A DNA stretch of 64,000 nucleotides from JAUWCL01 sp964599375 (GTDB lineage: Bacteria > Krumholzibacteriota > Krumholzibacteriia > Krumholzibacteriales > Krumholzibacteriaceae). The stretch lies in the NCBI GenBank assembly GCA_964599375.1, contig CAZREW010000014.1, forward strand, positions 1 through 64,000, written 5' to 3'. Below the pieces are notes generated by a model. That model had not been told where the DNA came from. It saw nothing but the letters and a program-made list of their open reading frames with translations, and did not search any database. Positions 9,094 to 17,802 of this stretch are shown here, piece by piece (within the stretch, counting starts at the first letter, position 1; each line of letters opens with the position of its first letter). Made by a program: the position numbers and the translations under genes.

Positions 9094-9522
9094 TCATTCC
9101 TCCCTGCCCGCAGGCATGCCTTCGTCGAGACCTTCCCGCCCCGCTTCCGTCGCGGCGGCGGCCATCTCGTTGAGCTCCTTCGCCATCTGGTACTGATGTA
9201 TGGCGAGTATCACCGGAAGGAGGATGTACGCCACTCCCGCGGTGAGCGGGATGGCGAAGATCTGGATCACGAAGGTAAGCCAGAACCAGTTCCACTGGCC
9301 GAGATAGATGTAGCCCACCGGCCCGAGCAGTATCCAGCCGAGGAAGAAACCGATCGACGCCGCGACACCGGGGTTCTTCGTCTCCCCTGGCACGGTCAGG
9401 CGAGTCAGCTCGTAGGCGTACAGTCTGCCCTTGCCGGCAGGCGCCTTCTCGAGGGGCCTGCCGCAGTTCTGGCAGTACGCGCTTCCTTCCCTTGCTTCTT
9501 CACCGCAATGCTGGCAGTACAT
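9094..9522 (-). CDS. Zinc-ribbon membrane protein of unknown function
   Basis: A 142-residue protein. Residues 3-20 form a zinc ribbon, 'CQHCGEEAREGSAYCQNCG'. After a short linker there are two or three hydrophobic segments: ~53-75 ('IGFFLGWILLGPVGYIYLG' region), ~80-95 and ~98-112. The charged C-terminal tail is probably cytoplasmic. This zinc-ribbon plus small integral domain layout is common in uncharacterised bacterial proteins. The start is ATG behind GGAGGTAG. It is the first gene of the probable operon with glpX and rarA (14-bp gap). Confidence 0.85.
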   Translation of the reverse strand: MYCQHCGEEAREGSAYCQNCGRPLEKAPAGKGRLYAYELTRLTVPGETKNPGVAASIGFFLGWILLGPVGYIYLGQWNWFWLTFVIQIFAIPLTAGVAYILLPVILAIHQYQMAKELNEMAAAATEAGREGLDEGMPAGREE

Positions 9523-9779
9523 GATGTCTACCTCCGCTTTTTGGAATCCTCACTTCATCCTACGTCAGCCGGAGGAGGATTGTTCCCCTGTAAGTATTGC
9601 ATTCTATAGAACGGGAGCTTCGAATACCAAAGGTTTTTTACCGGTCAGCCCGCGCGCAGCGGCTGCAAAGGGCCATCGGGCTCTTATCGCCGCAGCGCGG
9701 CGCAGGGCGCGTGGAGCGAAGAATGAGTGCTTCTACTCATGAGCGGATCGTGCCTTTCCGTAGCGCTTTTTCCCGGATT
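9523..9779. other. Non-coding gap between TPR lipoprotein gene end and zinc-ribbon gene start
   Basis: No supportable gene. It holds a small perfect hairpin, ATGAGT/ACTCAT (9723-9740), several GC-rich partial stems, and a possible minus-strand promoter (TTGGTA, 16 bp, TATAGA, near 9607-9634) for the zinc-ribbon gene. None is strong. Confidence 0.4.
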
Positions 9780-10979
9780 CTACCGGCCGGCGGCGTCTCT
9801 CGCCCTCCGGAGGCTTTCGAGATTGACTGTGGCGGTGACGTTCTCCGGGTCGAGCTCGAGAGCTCTGGTCAGGAGTCTCTCCGATTCGTCGAGCTCACCT
9901 CTGGAGGCGAGCATCACGGCGAGGTTGATCAGGCCGGTGGGCCAGTCAGGCTCCGACGCCACGACCGACCGCTCGATCGCGATCGCCTCGTCGGTGCGCG
10001 TGAGCATGTGAAGGCACATCGCCACGCGGTCGAGGTTCTCGTGGGTCGTGGGCAGAGCGCGGAACATGTCGAGGGCCTCGGCGTAATCGCCCCTCTGGTA
10101 TATCAGCCGGCCCAGGCGTGAGGCAGCCCTCTGATCGTACTCGCCGCCGAGCATCTCCCGCAGGACCGCCTCCGCTTCCTGCGACCTTCCCGACCTCGCG
10201 AGGGCCTCGGCATAGTTGTACTTTATCTCTAGGTCTCCCGGTTCGGCTGAGAGGGCTTCGCCGAGCGGCTTGACCGCTCGCGAGGGCTGGCTGCTCCTTA
10301 GCATCAGCAGGCCGAGCTGGTAGAGGAAATCGGTGGTCATGCCGCCGGCCCTCTCCGATCTGACAAAGAGCGTCTCGGCCATGACCGGGTTCGCCTCGGC
10401 GACAAGCATCGCCTTGAGCCCCAGGAGGTAGGAATCGCCCGGGGCGTAGTCGAGCCCCTCGTCCACGACCTCGAGCGCCTGGTCCTCCTGCCCCATCTTT
10501 ATCCTTACTACCGCGAGGTTCCTGCTTATGACCGCCGTGTTCTCGATCCCGCAGAACAACTTCGCCTCGTTGAGCTCGGTCAGCGCCCTGCCCGTCTTTC
10601 CGGTCTCGAGCAGAAGCACGGCGAAATTGAGATGTGTCTCGCAAACGGCGTAGTCGGCGAGAAGCGACTCCTCGAAGAGGGAGATCGCCTCATCGACACG
10701 GCCGGTCCTCCAGAGGGCCTCCGCCTTCTGCCCCTTAAGCCTCGGATCGGTACCGCCGTCGGCCTCGAGACTGTCGGCGATCTCGATCACCTCCGCGTAC
10801 CTGCCCTGGCCAAGGAGGGTCAATATGCGCGTGTCCGCGTCCCCCCTGGCCCCGTCCCACCCCGAGTCTAGCACGTCCCTTACCGTGCCGCCGCCCGCGC
10901 ACGAGCAGATGAGGGCCGGCGCCAGGATACACGCGGCTGTGAGCATAGCCCGGGCGTATGCCGGATGATGAGTATCCAT
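9780..10979 (-). CDS. Tetratricopeptide-repeat lipoprotein
   Basis: A 399-residue outer-membrane or periplasmic lipoprotein. It has a hydrophobic signal segment ending in lipobox 'LICSC' (Cys27, diacylglyceryl site). From ~50 onward come about nine TPR-like helical hairpins, e.g. 'ALWRTGRVDEAISLFEESL' and 'YNYAEALARSGRSQEAEAVL', with the last one close to consensus at ~365-390. TPR arrays bind other proteins; the partner is unknown. The ATG at 10979 has no clear ribosome site, and an ATG 11 codons later would also leave a normal lipoprotein signal. It lies 64 bp downstream of a second TPR gene, probably co-transcribed. Confidence 0.88.
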   Translation of the reverse strand: MDTHHPAYARAMLTAACILAPALICSCAGGGTVRDVLDSGWDGARGDADTRILTLLGQGRYAEVIEIADSLEADGGTDPRLKGQKAEALWRTGRVDEAISLFEESLLADYAVCETHLNFAVLLLETGKTGRALTELNEAKLFCGIENTAVISRNLAVVRIKMGQEDQALEVVDEGLDYAPGDSYLLGLKAMLVAEANPVMAETLFVRSERAGGMTTDFLYQLGLLMLRSSQPSRAVKPLGEALSAEPGDLEIKYNYAEALARSGRSQEAEAVLREMLGGEYDQRAASRLGRLIYQRGDYAEALDMFRALPTTHENLDRVAMCLHMLTRTDEAIAIERSVVASEPDWPTGLINLAVMLASRGELDESERLLTRALELDPENVTATVNLESLRRARDAAGR

Positions 10980-11043
10980 ATATGGAGATGATAAAGTCGC
11001 AGGGCCCGGTGGTGCCAGGGAATTCTCGTACCGCGGCTTGAGG

Positions 11044-11544
11044 CTATTTCTTCAGCCCCCCGGCGCGCTTCTCCATGAGCTGGTGCCTCAACTTCCCGAT
11101 GTACTTGTTCAGCGGGTTGTTACGGCCGAGGAAGGGGATGACCGGCCTCTTCCTGACGCCCATGCGGGAAAGCTCGAGCGCGGCCGGGGAATTTGTGTTG
11201 TCCATCCTGTACGCCCTGGTGAAGTACTCGCGCGCCTTGCCACGCTGGCCCATCTCGAGCACCACGCGGCCGAGGTTCACATAGAGCATCGGGTCGCGTT
11301 CGTGGCCGGCGATCTGCAGGGCGGCGCGGCACATCTTCTCTCCCTTTTCGGGATCTCCCAGCATAGATTCGCACAGCCCCATCGTCGAGAGATAGACGGG
11401 GTTCTCAGGCGATATCTTGAGCGCCTGTTCGAGAAGCTTGAGGGCGTCGCCGTAGTTGTTCCTTCTGATATTCGCTTCAGCCTTGACGTAGAATTCCCTC
11501 GACTCGAAGGTGTCCCTCGGTTCAAGCATCAGTTTTTCGTTCAA
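11044..11544 (-). CDS. Small TPR protein, cytoplasmic
   Basis: A 166-residue protein with two to three TPR motifs (e.g. 'EANIRRNNYGDALKLLEQAL', 'YVNLGRVVLEMGQRGKAREYF') and a basic C-terminal tail 'NPLNKYIGKLRHQLMEKR'. That tail is often seen in TPR response proteins of delta- and FCB-type bacteria. There is no signal peptide. Start chosen: TTG at 11542-11544, because GGAGG (11553-11557 on the minus strand) sits 8 nt before it. A TTG seven codons upstream would overlap that site. It probably forms an operon with the TPR lipoprotein downstream. Confidence 0.82.
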   Translation of the reverse strand: MNEKLMLEPRDTFESREFYVKAEANIRRNNYGDALKLLEQALKISPENPVYLSTMGLCESMLGDPEKGEKMCRAALQIAGHERDPMLYVNLGRVVLEMGQRGKAREYFTRAYRMDNTNSPAALELSRMGVRKRPVIPFLGRNNPLNKYIGKLRHQLMEKRAGGLKK

Positions 11545-11742
11545 ATTCGCATCCTCCGGTTGCAAAATCCAACCGGGCCGGCGAGATAAAAAATTCCGAA
11601 CCCGTTGCGTGACTTGAAGTTAAACAATACTCGCGGGCCGCTCGGCCATCCTGCCCGGATTTTTGCAAAAAACGTTCCTTAAAACCGGTCCTGAGACGGC
11701 ATGGAAAGGCGTCCCGGGGAAGCGGGCCACAGATAGTCATCA

Positions 11743-11771
11743 TTGACAAAAACGGCTTGTTGCGCTATAAT
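11743..11771 (+). promoter_or_regulatory. Perfect-consensus sigma-70 promoter
   Basis: TTGACA (11743-11748), exactly 17 bp, then TATAAT (11766-11771). Both hexamers match the housekeeping consensus 6/6. The start near 11778 gives a ~60-nt leader before the TTG start of the secreted protein gene. This implies strong, probably constitutive expression. Confidence 0.9.
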
Positions 11772-11840
11772 TTACCTACATTAGGGACGCATTCCTTCTG
11801 GACTGGGAACGCGCGCTTTGCATCACAAGGAAGTGTGGAA

Positions 11841-13079
11841 TTGAGAACGACTCTTCTCACAGGCGTGCTGCTCGCCGGCAGCCTTTTTCTATCAATAGAC
11901 GGCGCCGGCGCCCAGGATTTCGGCTCGATACAGCTCGTCGGCAACTTCGCCGGGATCACGTGCGAGCCGGATGACGCGGCGAACAACATGGAACCGGTGG
12001 GCGGGAACGTCTGGCGCAAGCTCAAGCTTATCAACGAGCCGGGCGATCCCGACACGATATACTTCAAGTTCACCGCTGACGGATCATACATGCCCATGCA
12101 CTGGGGATGGTCGTTCGCGCACGGCTGGGGGATCGCCGACTACGACTGGAGCCCTCCATCGATCGCCGCGGTCATGCCCGACAGCGGATACTGGTATTTC
12201 TTCTTCGATGATTCGACATACGAGTACTGGCTCGGCAGGCCTGACGCCGTGATCGAGGGGACCCTCGAATCCGACCAGCCGGGCGTTCCATCCGGTACGG
12301 TGGTAAATCTTACCAGCTCGATTGACGGCCATGTGCTTTCTCGCACGCAGTTCAACGGCAAGACGTTCGATTTCCCGAACCTGCCTGAGGGAGAATTCAC
12401 CGTCCAGGCCAGCGCTCCCGGGTACAGGAGCGCCGAAGTGACCGGGATCATGACCTCTTCAGGCGTCCCCAGCGAGATAACGATCGAGCTCGTTCCGATC
12501 ACCGCCGTCCAGGTGACGACCGCGCAGTGTGACAGGGTGGCCGGCGGAGTGGTCATCACATGGCTCGCCTACTGTTGCGGCGAGATGACCGGTTTCGACA
12601 TATACCGCGCCGATATCCCCGACTTCTCCTGCGCGATGCGCAGAAACACCGAGCCGATCTATGGCATATCGAGCTTCAGCTGGTTCGACCAGTGCGATGA
12701 CGCGCAGATCGACAGGTACTACTGGCTCGTCGAGCTCGGCTCCGCCGACCCGGCTGTCGTCGGGCCGCTGATGGCACCCGGTCTGCCGGGCTTGCCCAGC
12801 TCACTGGGCCAGAACTATCCCAACCCCTTCAACCCGGCTACTACGATCCCGTTTACCGTGGGATCGGCCGAAGCGGGGAGCAGGGTCACCATGGTGTTCT
12901 ACGATGTGTCTGGCAGGACCGTTTCCAGTCACGATCTCGGGATCAGCTCAGCCGGTGACCATACATTCGTCTGGAACCCGGCTCTTTCCTCCGGAAGGTC
13001 GATACCTTCAGGTGTCTACTACTGCAGGATACAGATCGGCAAGGAACTCTTCACACGCAAGATGATCCTGCTGAGGTAA
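11841..13079 (+). CDS. Secreted protein with carboxypeptidase-regulatory-like domain and T9SS-type C-terminal sorting domain
   Basis: A 412-residue exported protein. The N-terminal signal runs 'LRTTLLTGVLLAGSLFLS', with cleavage after 'GAGA'. It is followed by a beta-rich region, a CarboxypepD_reg-like segment (~150-205: 'SIDGHVLSR ... EGEFTVQASAPGYR'), an Fn3-like part, and a C-terminal ~85-residue domain opening with 'QNYPNPFNPATTIPF' and closing with 'SGVYYCRIQ...MILLR'. That tail is the FlgD-Ig/Por-type sorting domain of FCB bacteria. Start: TTG 11841 with AAGGAA 8 nt upstream; a longer frame from 11757 would begin inside the promoter. It has its own perfect promoter and a terminator after it. 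Confidence 0.85.
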   Translation: MRTTLLTGVLLAGSLFLSIDGAGAQDFGSIQLVGNFAGITCEPDDAANNMEPVGGNVWRKLKLINEPGDPDTIYFKFTADGSYMPMHWGWSFAHGWGIADYDWSPPSIAAVMPDSGYWYFFFDDSTYEYWLGRPDAVIEGTLESDQPGVPSGTVVNLTSSIDGHVLSRTQFNGKTFDFPNLPEGEFTVQASAPGYRSAEVTGIMTSSGVPSEITIELVPITAVQVTTAQCDRVAGGVVITWLAYCCGEMTGFDIYRADIPDFSCAMRRNTEPIYGISSFSWFDQCDDAQIDRYYWLVELGSADPAVVGPLMAPGLPGLPSSLGQNYPNPFNPATTIPFTVGSAEAGSRVTMVFYDVSGRTVSSHDLGISSAGDHTFVWNPALSSGRSIPSGVYYCRIQIGKELFTRKMILLR

Positions 13080-13116
13080 CGTACAGGAAAATCATCAGGG
13101 ACATGATAGTCCCACA

Positions 13117-13154
13117 GACCCGGGTCCGCCATGCCCAGACCCGGGTCACCTTTT
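13117..13154 (+). terminator. Rho-independent terminator
   Basis: Two identical palindromic 10-mers GACCCGGGTC (13117-13126 and 13138-13147) can pair as a 10-bp stem with an 11-nt loop. TTTT follows at 13151-13154. Each arm is also self-complementary. Confidence 0.65.
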
Positions 13155-13170
13155 AATCAGGATGCCGTAC

Positions 13171-15078
13171 ATGCTGAGACCGTCCGCCAGAAAAGCCGCT
13201 GTCCTTCTAGCGGCGTCATTCCTGATACCTGGCTTACCCGCCGTGGCTCAGGAGAACGCGCGGGACCGCGAGAAGATCCATCCGTCCGGATCCGCAGGAA
13301 ACAGGATCTATGTCCCTGGCGATCCGGGGGCTATGGCGCACTTCGATTTCGAAGGCCCGGTCCTCTACAACCCCGCCCAGAACGTAAAGGACCACTCGAT
13401 CGTGATCGTCGACGGCGTCTTTCATATCTTCTACATCGTCGCCAACGAGAGAAACTTCGGGCATGCCACCTCGACGGACCTCGTGCACTGGACCTTCCAC
13501 GAGCCCGTGCTCGAAAGGGGAGAGCCGGGAGCCTTCGACTCGAAGGATATATGGGCGCCTTGCGTCGTGCCTCTCGAGGGTCCCGACGGATACTACCTGA
13601 TGTTCTATACGGGCGTGAACTCCTCGTCCGCCCAGCAGACAGGGCTCGCCTATTCCACCGGTGACCTCAGCGTCTGGACCAAGGCCTCGGCGGAGCTTAT
13701 AGAGCCGTTTGCCTGCGATTCCTCGTGGTGCAACTGGGCCGTTGACAAGTACTGCCATTTCCGGGATCCATCATTCTTCGAGGACGAGAGTGGATGCTAT
13801 ATCACGCAGACTACGAGGACGAAGGACGACTACGGCGCCGTCGCTCTCACCAGCGGTGACGGCAGGTTCTCATGGAGCGACGCCGGACCGATGTACGTCC
13901 ATGACAACTGGCACCTTCTCGAGAGCACCAGAGTCATCAAGCACGAAGGCAAGTACCACCTCTTCTTCACCGAAGAGGGAGTCGGCGGGACCTCGCACAT
14001 GTTCTCCGACTCGCTCAGAAGCGGATGGGACCCTGTATACAGGACGATAATCGATTTCGGCCACGCTCCCGAGATCACCGTGACGCCGTCGGGAGCCGAG
14101 ATCTTCTCGAGACACACTTCGTACGTCGACTACGCAGGGAAAAACGTCTATTCGATCAGGTTCGACACACTCACGTGGAACGGGGACTACGCCGTTGTCG
14201 ACCTCGAGCCGCCGCTGGGAGAATGGACGATCATCGATGGAGACGCCTTCGATCACCAGCCCGTGTTCGGAAACGCGTTCGCTTTCCGCGGGGATGACTC
14301 GACGAAGGTGGGATTCGAGGGCAACTGGTGGATAGGGACCGCGGAGAGGTTCGACGGGCCGATCTTCGGGTACAGGCCCGGGTCCAGGCAGGGCGACGGC
14401 CCCAGGGGCGCCATCCGCTCGGTGACCTTTACCGTAACGGGGCGTTCGATGAGCCTTCTGGTCGGCGGGGGTCACTTCCCCGACTCATGCTTCGTGGCGC
14501 TCAAGGACGCAGCCACCGGAAAGACGATCTACCGCGAGACCGGCCGCGGCGTCGAGGAGATGGACAGGAGGATCTGGGATCTCGAGCCGTTTATGGGCCG
14601 GGAGTTCTACATCGAGATCGTAGACCACTGCTCGCTGCCGATGGGGCATATCAACGTCGATCTGATAAGGGAGCTCCCTAATCCACCGCCGCCGGGTTCG
14701 ATTCCTCCCTTTTCCGGAGACACGGTACTGGTAAAGGACGCCGGAAGCGTTGCGGCTCCAGCCGCTGCGCCCGCAGCCGAGACCGGCGCCTCGCCGGTCC
14801 CGGCGGGAGAGGTGTCCTGCTCTCCCAACCCGTTCAATCCGGCGACCACCATCTCCTTCAAGGCATCCCCACGCAGCCCGATAGAGGTCGTCGTCTTCTC
14901 GATCGCCGGCAGGAGGATATACGCCGAGACTGTCATTTCGTCCGACGACGGGACCGGCTCGATCTCGTGGACCGGCAGGAGCGACAGCGGGCGGGAGGTC
15001 GCCTCAGGCGTCTATGCAGCAGCTGTCTTCGACGGCGGCAGGATGGTCGGCATGACAAAGCTCGTCCTGCTCAGGTAA
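13171..15078 (+). CDS. Secreted GH43/GH32-like glycosidase with T9SS-type sorting domain
   Basis: A 635-residue exported protein. The signal peptide covers ~1-26 ('LLAASFLIPGLPAVAQ'). Residues ~55-350 read as a five-bladed beta-propeller of the GH43/32/68 clan. The three expected acidic residues are in place: Asp74 in 'VKDHSIV', Asp199 in 'FRDPSFF', and Glu251 in 'LESTRVIKHEGKYHLFFT'. A beta-sandwich follows, then a Pro/Ala-rich linker (~500-540), and the tail 'CSPNPFNPATTISF ... SGVYAAAVFDGG...LVLLR'. It probably trims fructan- or arabinan-like glycans; substrate unknown. Start: ATG 13171 has AGGA 8 nt upstream, better than ATG 13162. Confidence 0.8.
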   Translation: MLRPSARKAAVLLAASFLIPGLPAVAQENARDREKIHPSGSAGNRIYVPGDPGAMAHFDFEGPVLYNPAQNVKDHSIVIVDGVFHIFYIVANERNFGHATSTDLVHWTFHEPVLERGEPGAFDSKDIWAPCVVPLEGPDGYYLMFYTGVNSSSAQQTGLAYSTGDLSVWTKASAELIEPFACDSSWCNWAVDKYCHFRDPSFFEDESGCYITQTTRTKDDYGAVALTSGDGRFSWSDAGPMYVHDNWHLLESTRVIKHEGKYHLFFTEEGVGGTSHMFSDSLRSGWDPVYRTIIDFGHAPEITVTPSGAEIFSRHTSYVDYAGKNVYSIRFDTLTWNGDYAVVDLEPPLGEWTIIDGDAFDHQPVFGNAFAFRGDDSTKVGFEGNWWIGTAERFDGPIFGYRPGSRQGDGPRGAIRSVTFTVTGRSMSLLVGGGHFPDSCFVALKDAATGKTIYRETGRGVEEMDRRIWDLEPFMGREFYIEIVDHCSLPMGHINVDLIRELPNPPPPGSIPPFSGDTVLVKDAGSVAAPAAAPAAETGASPVPAGEVSCSPNPFNPATTISFKASPRSPIEVVVFSIAGRRIYAETVISSDDGTGSISWTGRSDSGREVASGVYAAAVFDGGRMVGMTKLVLLR

Positions 15079-15136
15079 GCCGCCAGCCGGGCCTTTTTCT
15101 CTCGCCCGTCCGCCTTCCGGATGCTATCTTGGAAAC

Positions 15137-15778
15137 ATGAGACTTGTCACATTTACAGCATGCGCGCTCGCCGTCCTGCTCGCGGCCGGCCCTCCCGCGC
15201 GGGGTGGGGAGAGCATAAAGAGCCGCGAGATCCTGGGCGTGAGGATAGGCGGCATCCACGGCACTTCTGGCCTCGACAAGGCGTTCGGCTCGGGAAGCGA
15301 GCTCGAGATCTATTTCTATCACGGGATCTCCCCGTCGGCGGCGTTCGGGATCTCGCTTTCAGGTCACGATTTCGGAAGATCGAAGCTCCCGGAAAAGGAC
15401 CTCGAGTACCTCGGCATCCCCCAGACCATAGACTTCATGGTATACTCGCTGACCGGGTGTCTGATGACCAAAGCCGACCTCTCGAAAAAACTCAGGATCA
15501 GCGGCGAGCTGGGCGGAGGGCTCTATACGAGCACATCCTCCATTCCTGTCGGCGTCATGCTGGAGGGGCGCCTCACGTACAACCAGCCGGGAGTATACGC
15601 CGGAGGCGAGATCTGGTGGAGGCTCTCGAAGGGCGGGATACATCTCGGCCTGGGCGGCAAGTGGCACTACATGTGGACGGGCACCGACTACAGGCAGCCC
15701 GTCTGGACCTACACGGACAAGGACTACGCTCACTTTTTCCAGGTGACCCTGGGGATCTCATTCTACACTGACGATTGA
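15137..15778 (+). CDS. Outer-membrane beta-barrel-like protein, unknown function
   Basis: A 213-residue exported protein with a signal peptide ('MRLVTFTACALAVLLAAGPPARG', cleavage near residue 22). The mature part is amphipathic with repeated aromatic and Gly-rich strands: 'LEIYFYHGISPSAAFGISLSG', 'LRISGELGGGLYTS', 'VYAGGEIWWRL'. It ends on 'VTLGISFYTDD', like a barrel's last strand. Similar proteins are often called outer membrane beta-barrel or porin-family proteins. It lies 58 bp after the glycosidase gene and 42 bp before pyrE. Function not recognised. Confidence 0.7.
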   Translation: MRLVTFTACALAVLLAAGPPARGGESIKSREILGVRIGGIHGTSGLDKAFGSGSELEIYFYHGISPSAAFGISLSGHDFGRSKLPEKDLEYLGIPQTIDFMVYSLTGCLMTKADLSKKLRISGELGGGLYTSTSSIPVGVMLEGRLTYNQPGVYAGGEIWWRLSKGGIHLGLGGKWHYMWTGTDYRQPVWTYTDKDYAHFFQVTLGISFYTDD

Positions 15779-15820
15779 GCCGGCCCGCAGCGGCCGTGTT
15801 CACAACCGACGGAGGCTGCA

Positions 15821-16357
15821 TTGAGCGACAGGGAAGAACTCAGGAAGATCCTTATCGAGCGATCGATACTAAAGGGTGACTTCACCCTGGTCTCGGGCAA
15901 GAAGAGCACCTACTACATCAACGGCAAGATGACCACCCTTCACTCGAGGGGCCTGTATCTCTCGGCGAAGCTTCTGCTCGACAGCCTCAGCGACATCCCC
16001 TACGACGCGTTCGCCGGGCCCGTGATCGGAGCGGACCCGATCATCGGGGCGCTTCTCGCGCTCTCGGCCGAGCGCGGCGATGAGAGGGAGGGCTTCCTGA
16101 TAAGGAAAGAAGCGAAGGGCCACGGCACGCAGAAACTCGTCGAGGGAAAGCTCGAGAAAGGCATGAGGATCATAATCGTCGAGGACGTCGTCACCACGGG
16201 CGGTTCGCTGCTGCGGGCTGCCGAGGCGATAGAGACCGGCGGTGGCGAGATTGCGGCCGTGCACGTCCTTGTTGACAGGGAAGAGGGCGCCGTAGAGAGG
16301 ATCGCCGGCGCAGGATATGAATTCAGGTCACTTTTCAGGGTCAGCGAGCTTCTCTGA
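15821..16357 (+). CDS. pyrE: Orotate phosphoribosyltransferase
   Basis: Joins orotate to PRPP to give orotidine 5'-phosphate in pyrimidine synthesis. The 178 residues fit. Family signatures are 'LVSGKKSTYYINGK' at the N-terminus, 'GPVIGADPIIGALL', 'FLIRKEAKGHGTQKLVEG', and the PRPP-binding loop 'IIIVEDVVTTGGSLL' (~110-124). The start is TTG at 15821 behind GGAGG (6-nt spacer). The gene's last 17 bp overlap, tail to tail, the end of the minus-strand gene at 16341. Confidence 0.96.
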   Translation: MSDREELRKILIERSILKGDFTLVSGKKSTYYINGKMTTLHSRGLYLSAKLLLDSLSDIPYDAFAGPVIGADPIIGALLALSAERGDEREGFLIRKEAKGHGTQKLVEGKLEKGMRIIIVEDVVTTGGSLLRAAEAIETGGGEIAAVHVLVDREEGAVERIAGAGYEFRSLFRVSELL

Positions 16358-16802
16358 TACCTGCCGGGCCGCCGCGCGCGATCTCTCCGTCCTGCGGGCC
16401 GCCGCCAGCGGCCGCCTGTGAGGACTCGGGTCCGTCTGCCAGTATGCCGGTCGCCACTACCGCTCCTCCGCCGAGCGGCCCTTTCCATCTGACACGCACC
16501 GAGACCCTGCTGGCCTCGCCTGAGGGCCCGCGCTCGACCCTGGTATCCAGATCGTATACGGCGCCGCGGCCGTCTCCGCAGCAGATCGTCCTTCCTTCTG
16601 CCGAGCAGTTACCCGTGCTTCTAATCTCCCCCATCGCCCTGTCGAGGTGCCTCTCGGCCAGAATCGACGCCTCCGAGGCCGGATCGCCGTTCCTCGAAGC
16701 GGCGCTGATGAAGATCACCGGCGAGGTGACCACGCAGGCCAGAAGAAGGCATGATACAGCCGTGAGTATTACTATGTGAGACGATCGAAACCGCTTTTCC
16801 AC
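16341..16802 (-). CDS. Single-pass membrane protein, unknown (minor-pilin-like shape)
   Basis: A 153-residue protein with a short basic N-terminus, one transmembrane segment (~9-33, 'IVILTAVSCLLLACVVTSPVIFI'), a helical stretch 'ASILAERHLDRAMGEIRSTG', a four-Cys region ('CSAEGRTICCGDG') and a beta-rich tail with 'VRVRWKGPLGG'. This layout resembles minor pilins (PilV/GspI), but no prepilin cleavage motif is visible, so I leave it unnamed. Start chosen: GTG 16802, with GGGGAG 7 nt upstream; the open frame to 16898 has no such site. The end overlaps pyrE by 17 bp, convergently. Confidence 0.65.
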   Translation of the reverse strand: MEKRFRSSHIVILTAVSCLLLACVVTSPVIFISAASRNGDPASEASILAERHLDRAMGEIRSTGNCSAEGRTICCGDGRGAVYDLDTRVERGPSGEASRVSVRVRWKGPLGGGAVVATGILADGPESSQAAAGGGPQDGEIARGGPAGIREAR

Positions 16803-16922
16803 CGGTGTTCTCCCCGACGATGTATTCACGGAAAAGCCCCGATCCCCGCAAATCCCCCTGAAAGGGGCGAAAGCGCGCAAAGCGCTGCACCGCAACATGT
16901 AACATGCATTTTATATGCCAAA

Positions 16923-16954
16923 GAAGACCCTGCTCGCCTGGCCGGCGGGCAGGG
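16923..16954 (-). terminator. Strong hairpin, probable terminator of the lipoprotein gene
   Basis: CCCTGCTCGCC (16928-16938) pairs with GGCGGGCAGGG (16944-16954) over 11 bp with one G-U wobble and a 5-nt loop. Downstream on minus is TCTTCTTT, and on plus CTTTT, so it may work in both directions. It lies 44 bp after the stop of the minus-strand lipoprotein gene. Confidence 0.65.
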
Positions 16955-16997
16955 CTTTTGAGGACATGTGTCAGCGGCCGCCAGTGCAGCCTGCGAA

Positions 16998-17774
16998 TCA
17001 CTGCAGCTCTACCGCCGCCGTATCGCTCTCTGTCAGCCTGAAGGCGTCGTCGGCGAATTCGACGCCGAAACTGACTACCGGAACGAGGAACTCGTAATAG
17101 ATGAAGTCCTTGTAGTACCCGGTGAACCTGTCGGGAAACCAGATGCCGTCCGTCTTTACGTATTCGCCGTACTCCTCCTTGAACGAGAAGCTCGTATCAG
17201 CGGAGCTCGATATCGTCACCTGCCTGACGAGGAAGGACTTCTCGTCGAGACCCACGTTGACGATATTGTCTCTCTCCTCGAACATGACGTGATACTGGCC
17301 GTCCCAGTAGGGGCTCTCGACAAGCTCGAGCTTCAGGTCCCCTGCGCCGAGGCGCTCGAGTATCATCGGGAACCTGTAGCCGATCATCTCGACTTCCCAT
17401 TCGGGGACCACTCCCCTGCCCGTCGAGCGCGACCACGAGAAGTGCTCTTCCCCGTTCACTACGAGGACCTGCACATCGGCGACCTCGCCGTCGACGATCC
17501 TGTAAGTCTTCGTCTTGTAATCCATCTTCCGCTGGAAGATGTCGAACGGGTAGTTCGTTGCGACGTGTCCCGCGGGAAGCTGTTTCCTGAATCCCCTGCC
17601 CACGTAGCTGGTGAGCAGCTGCACGTTCTTCTCTCCGCCGTAGGCCTTCAGCATCCTGCTGACGACGTCTTCCGGCTTCTTCACGCTCCCCGAGCACGAA
17701 GCGACCAGCGCGGCCAGGGCGGCCAGCGCCAGCGCCCGCCGGAGCAATCCTCCCGATCCTTTCTTGGAAGCCAC
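16998..17774 (-). CDS. LolA/LppX-like envelope lipoprotein
   Basis: A 258-residue lipoprotein. A basic 'KK..RR' N-region and a hydrophobic Ala/Leu core lead to lipobox 'LVASC' (Cys27). The mature part begins 'KKPEDVVSRMLKAYGGEKNVQLLTSYVGRG'. The opening helix and long series of beta strands resemble the outer-membrane lipoprotein-sorting (LolA-like) half-barrel fold often found in such proteins; this is fold-level inference. The start is GTG 17774, placed to give a normal signal peptide, though the GGGGAG is only 3 nt away. It follows the glycosylasparaginase gene by 28 bp and ends at a strong hairpin. Confidence 0.7.
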   Translation of the reverse strand: MASKKGSGGLLRRALALAALAALVASCSGSVKKPEDVVSRMLKAYGGEKNVQLLTSYVGRGFRKQLPAGHVATNYPFDIFQRKMDYKTKTYRIVDGEVADVQVLVVNGEEHFSWSRSTGRGVVPEWEVEMIGYRFPMILERLGAGDLKLELVESPYWDGQYHVMFEERDNIVNVGLDEKSFLVRQVTISSSADTSFSFKEEYGEYVKTDGIWFPDRFTGYYKDFIYYEFLVPVVSFGVEFADDAFRLTESDTAAVELQ

Positions 17775-17802
17775 TTTCTCCCCTTTCAGTATGTCTCCGC
17801 CG

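Noticed and set aside
9723..9740. ATGAGT/ACTCAT hairpin as a terminator
   Set aside because: Only 6 bp, AT-rich stem and no T-run on either strand.
16802..16898. N-terminal extension of the 153-residue membrane protein to 16898
   Set aside because: No ribosome site there, while GTG 16802 has GGGGAG at 7 nt. The extension would put 33 polar residues before the membrane segment.
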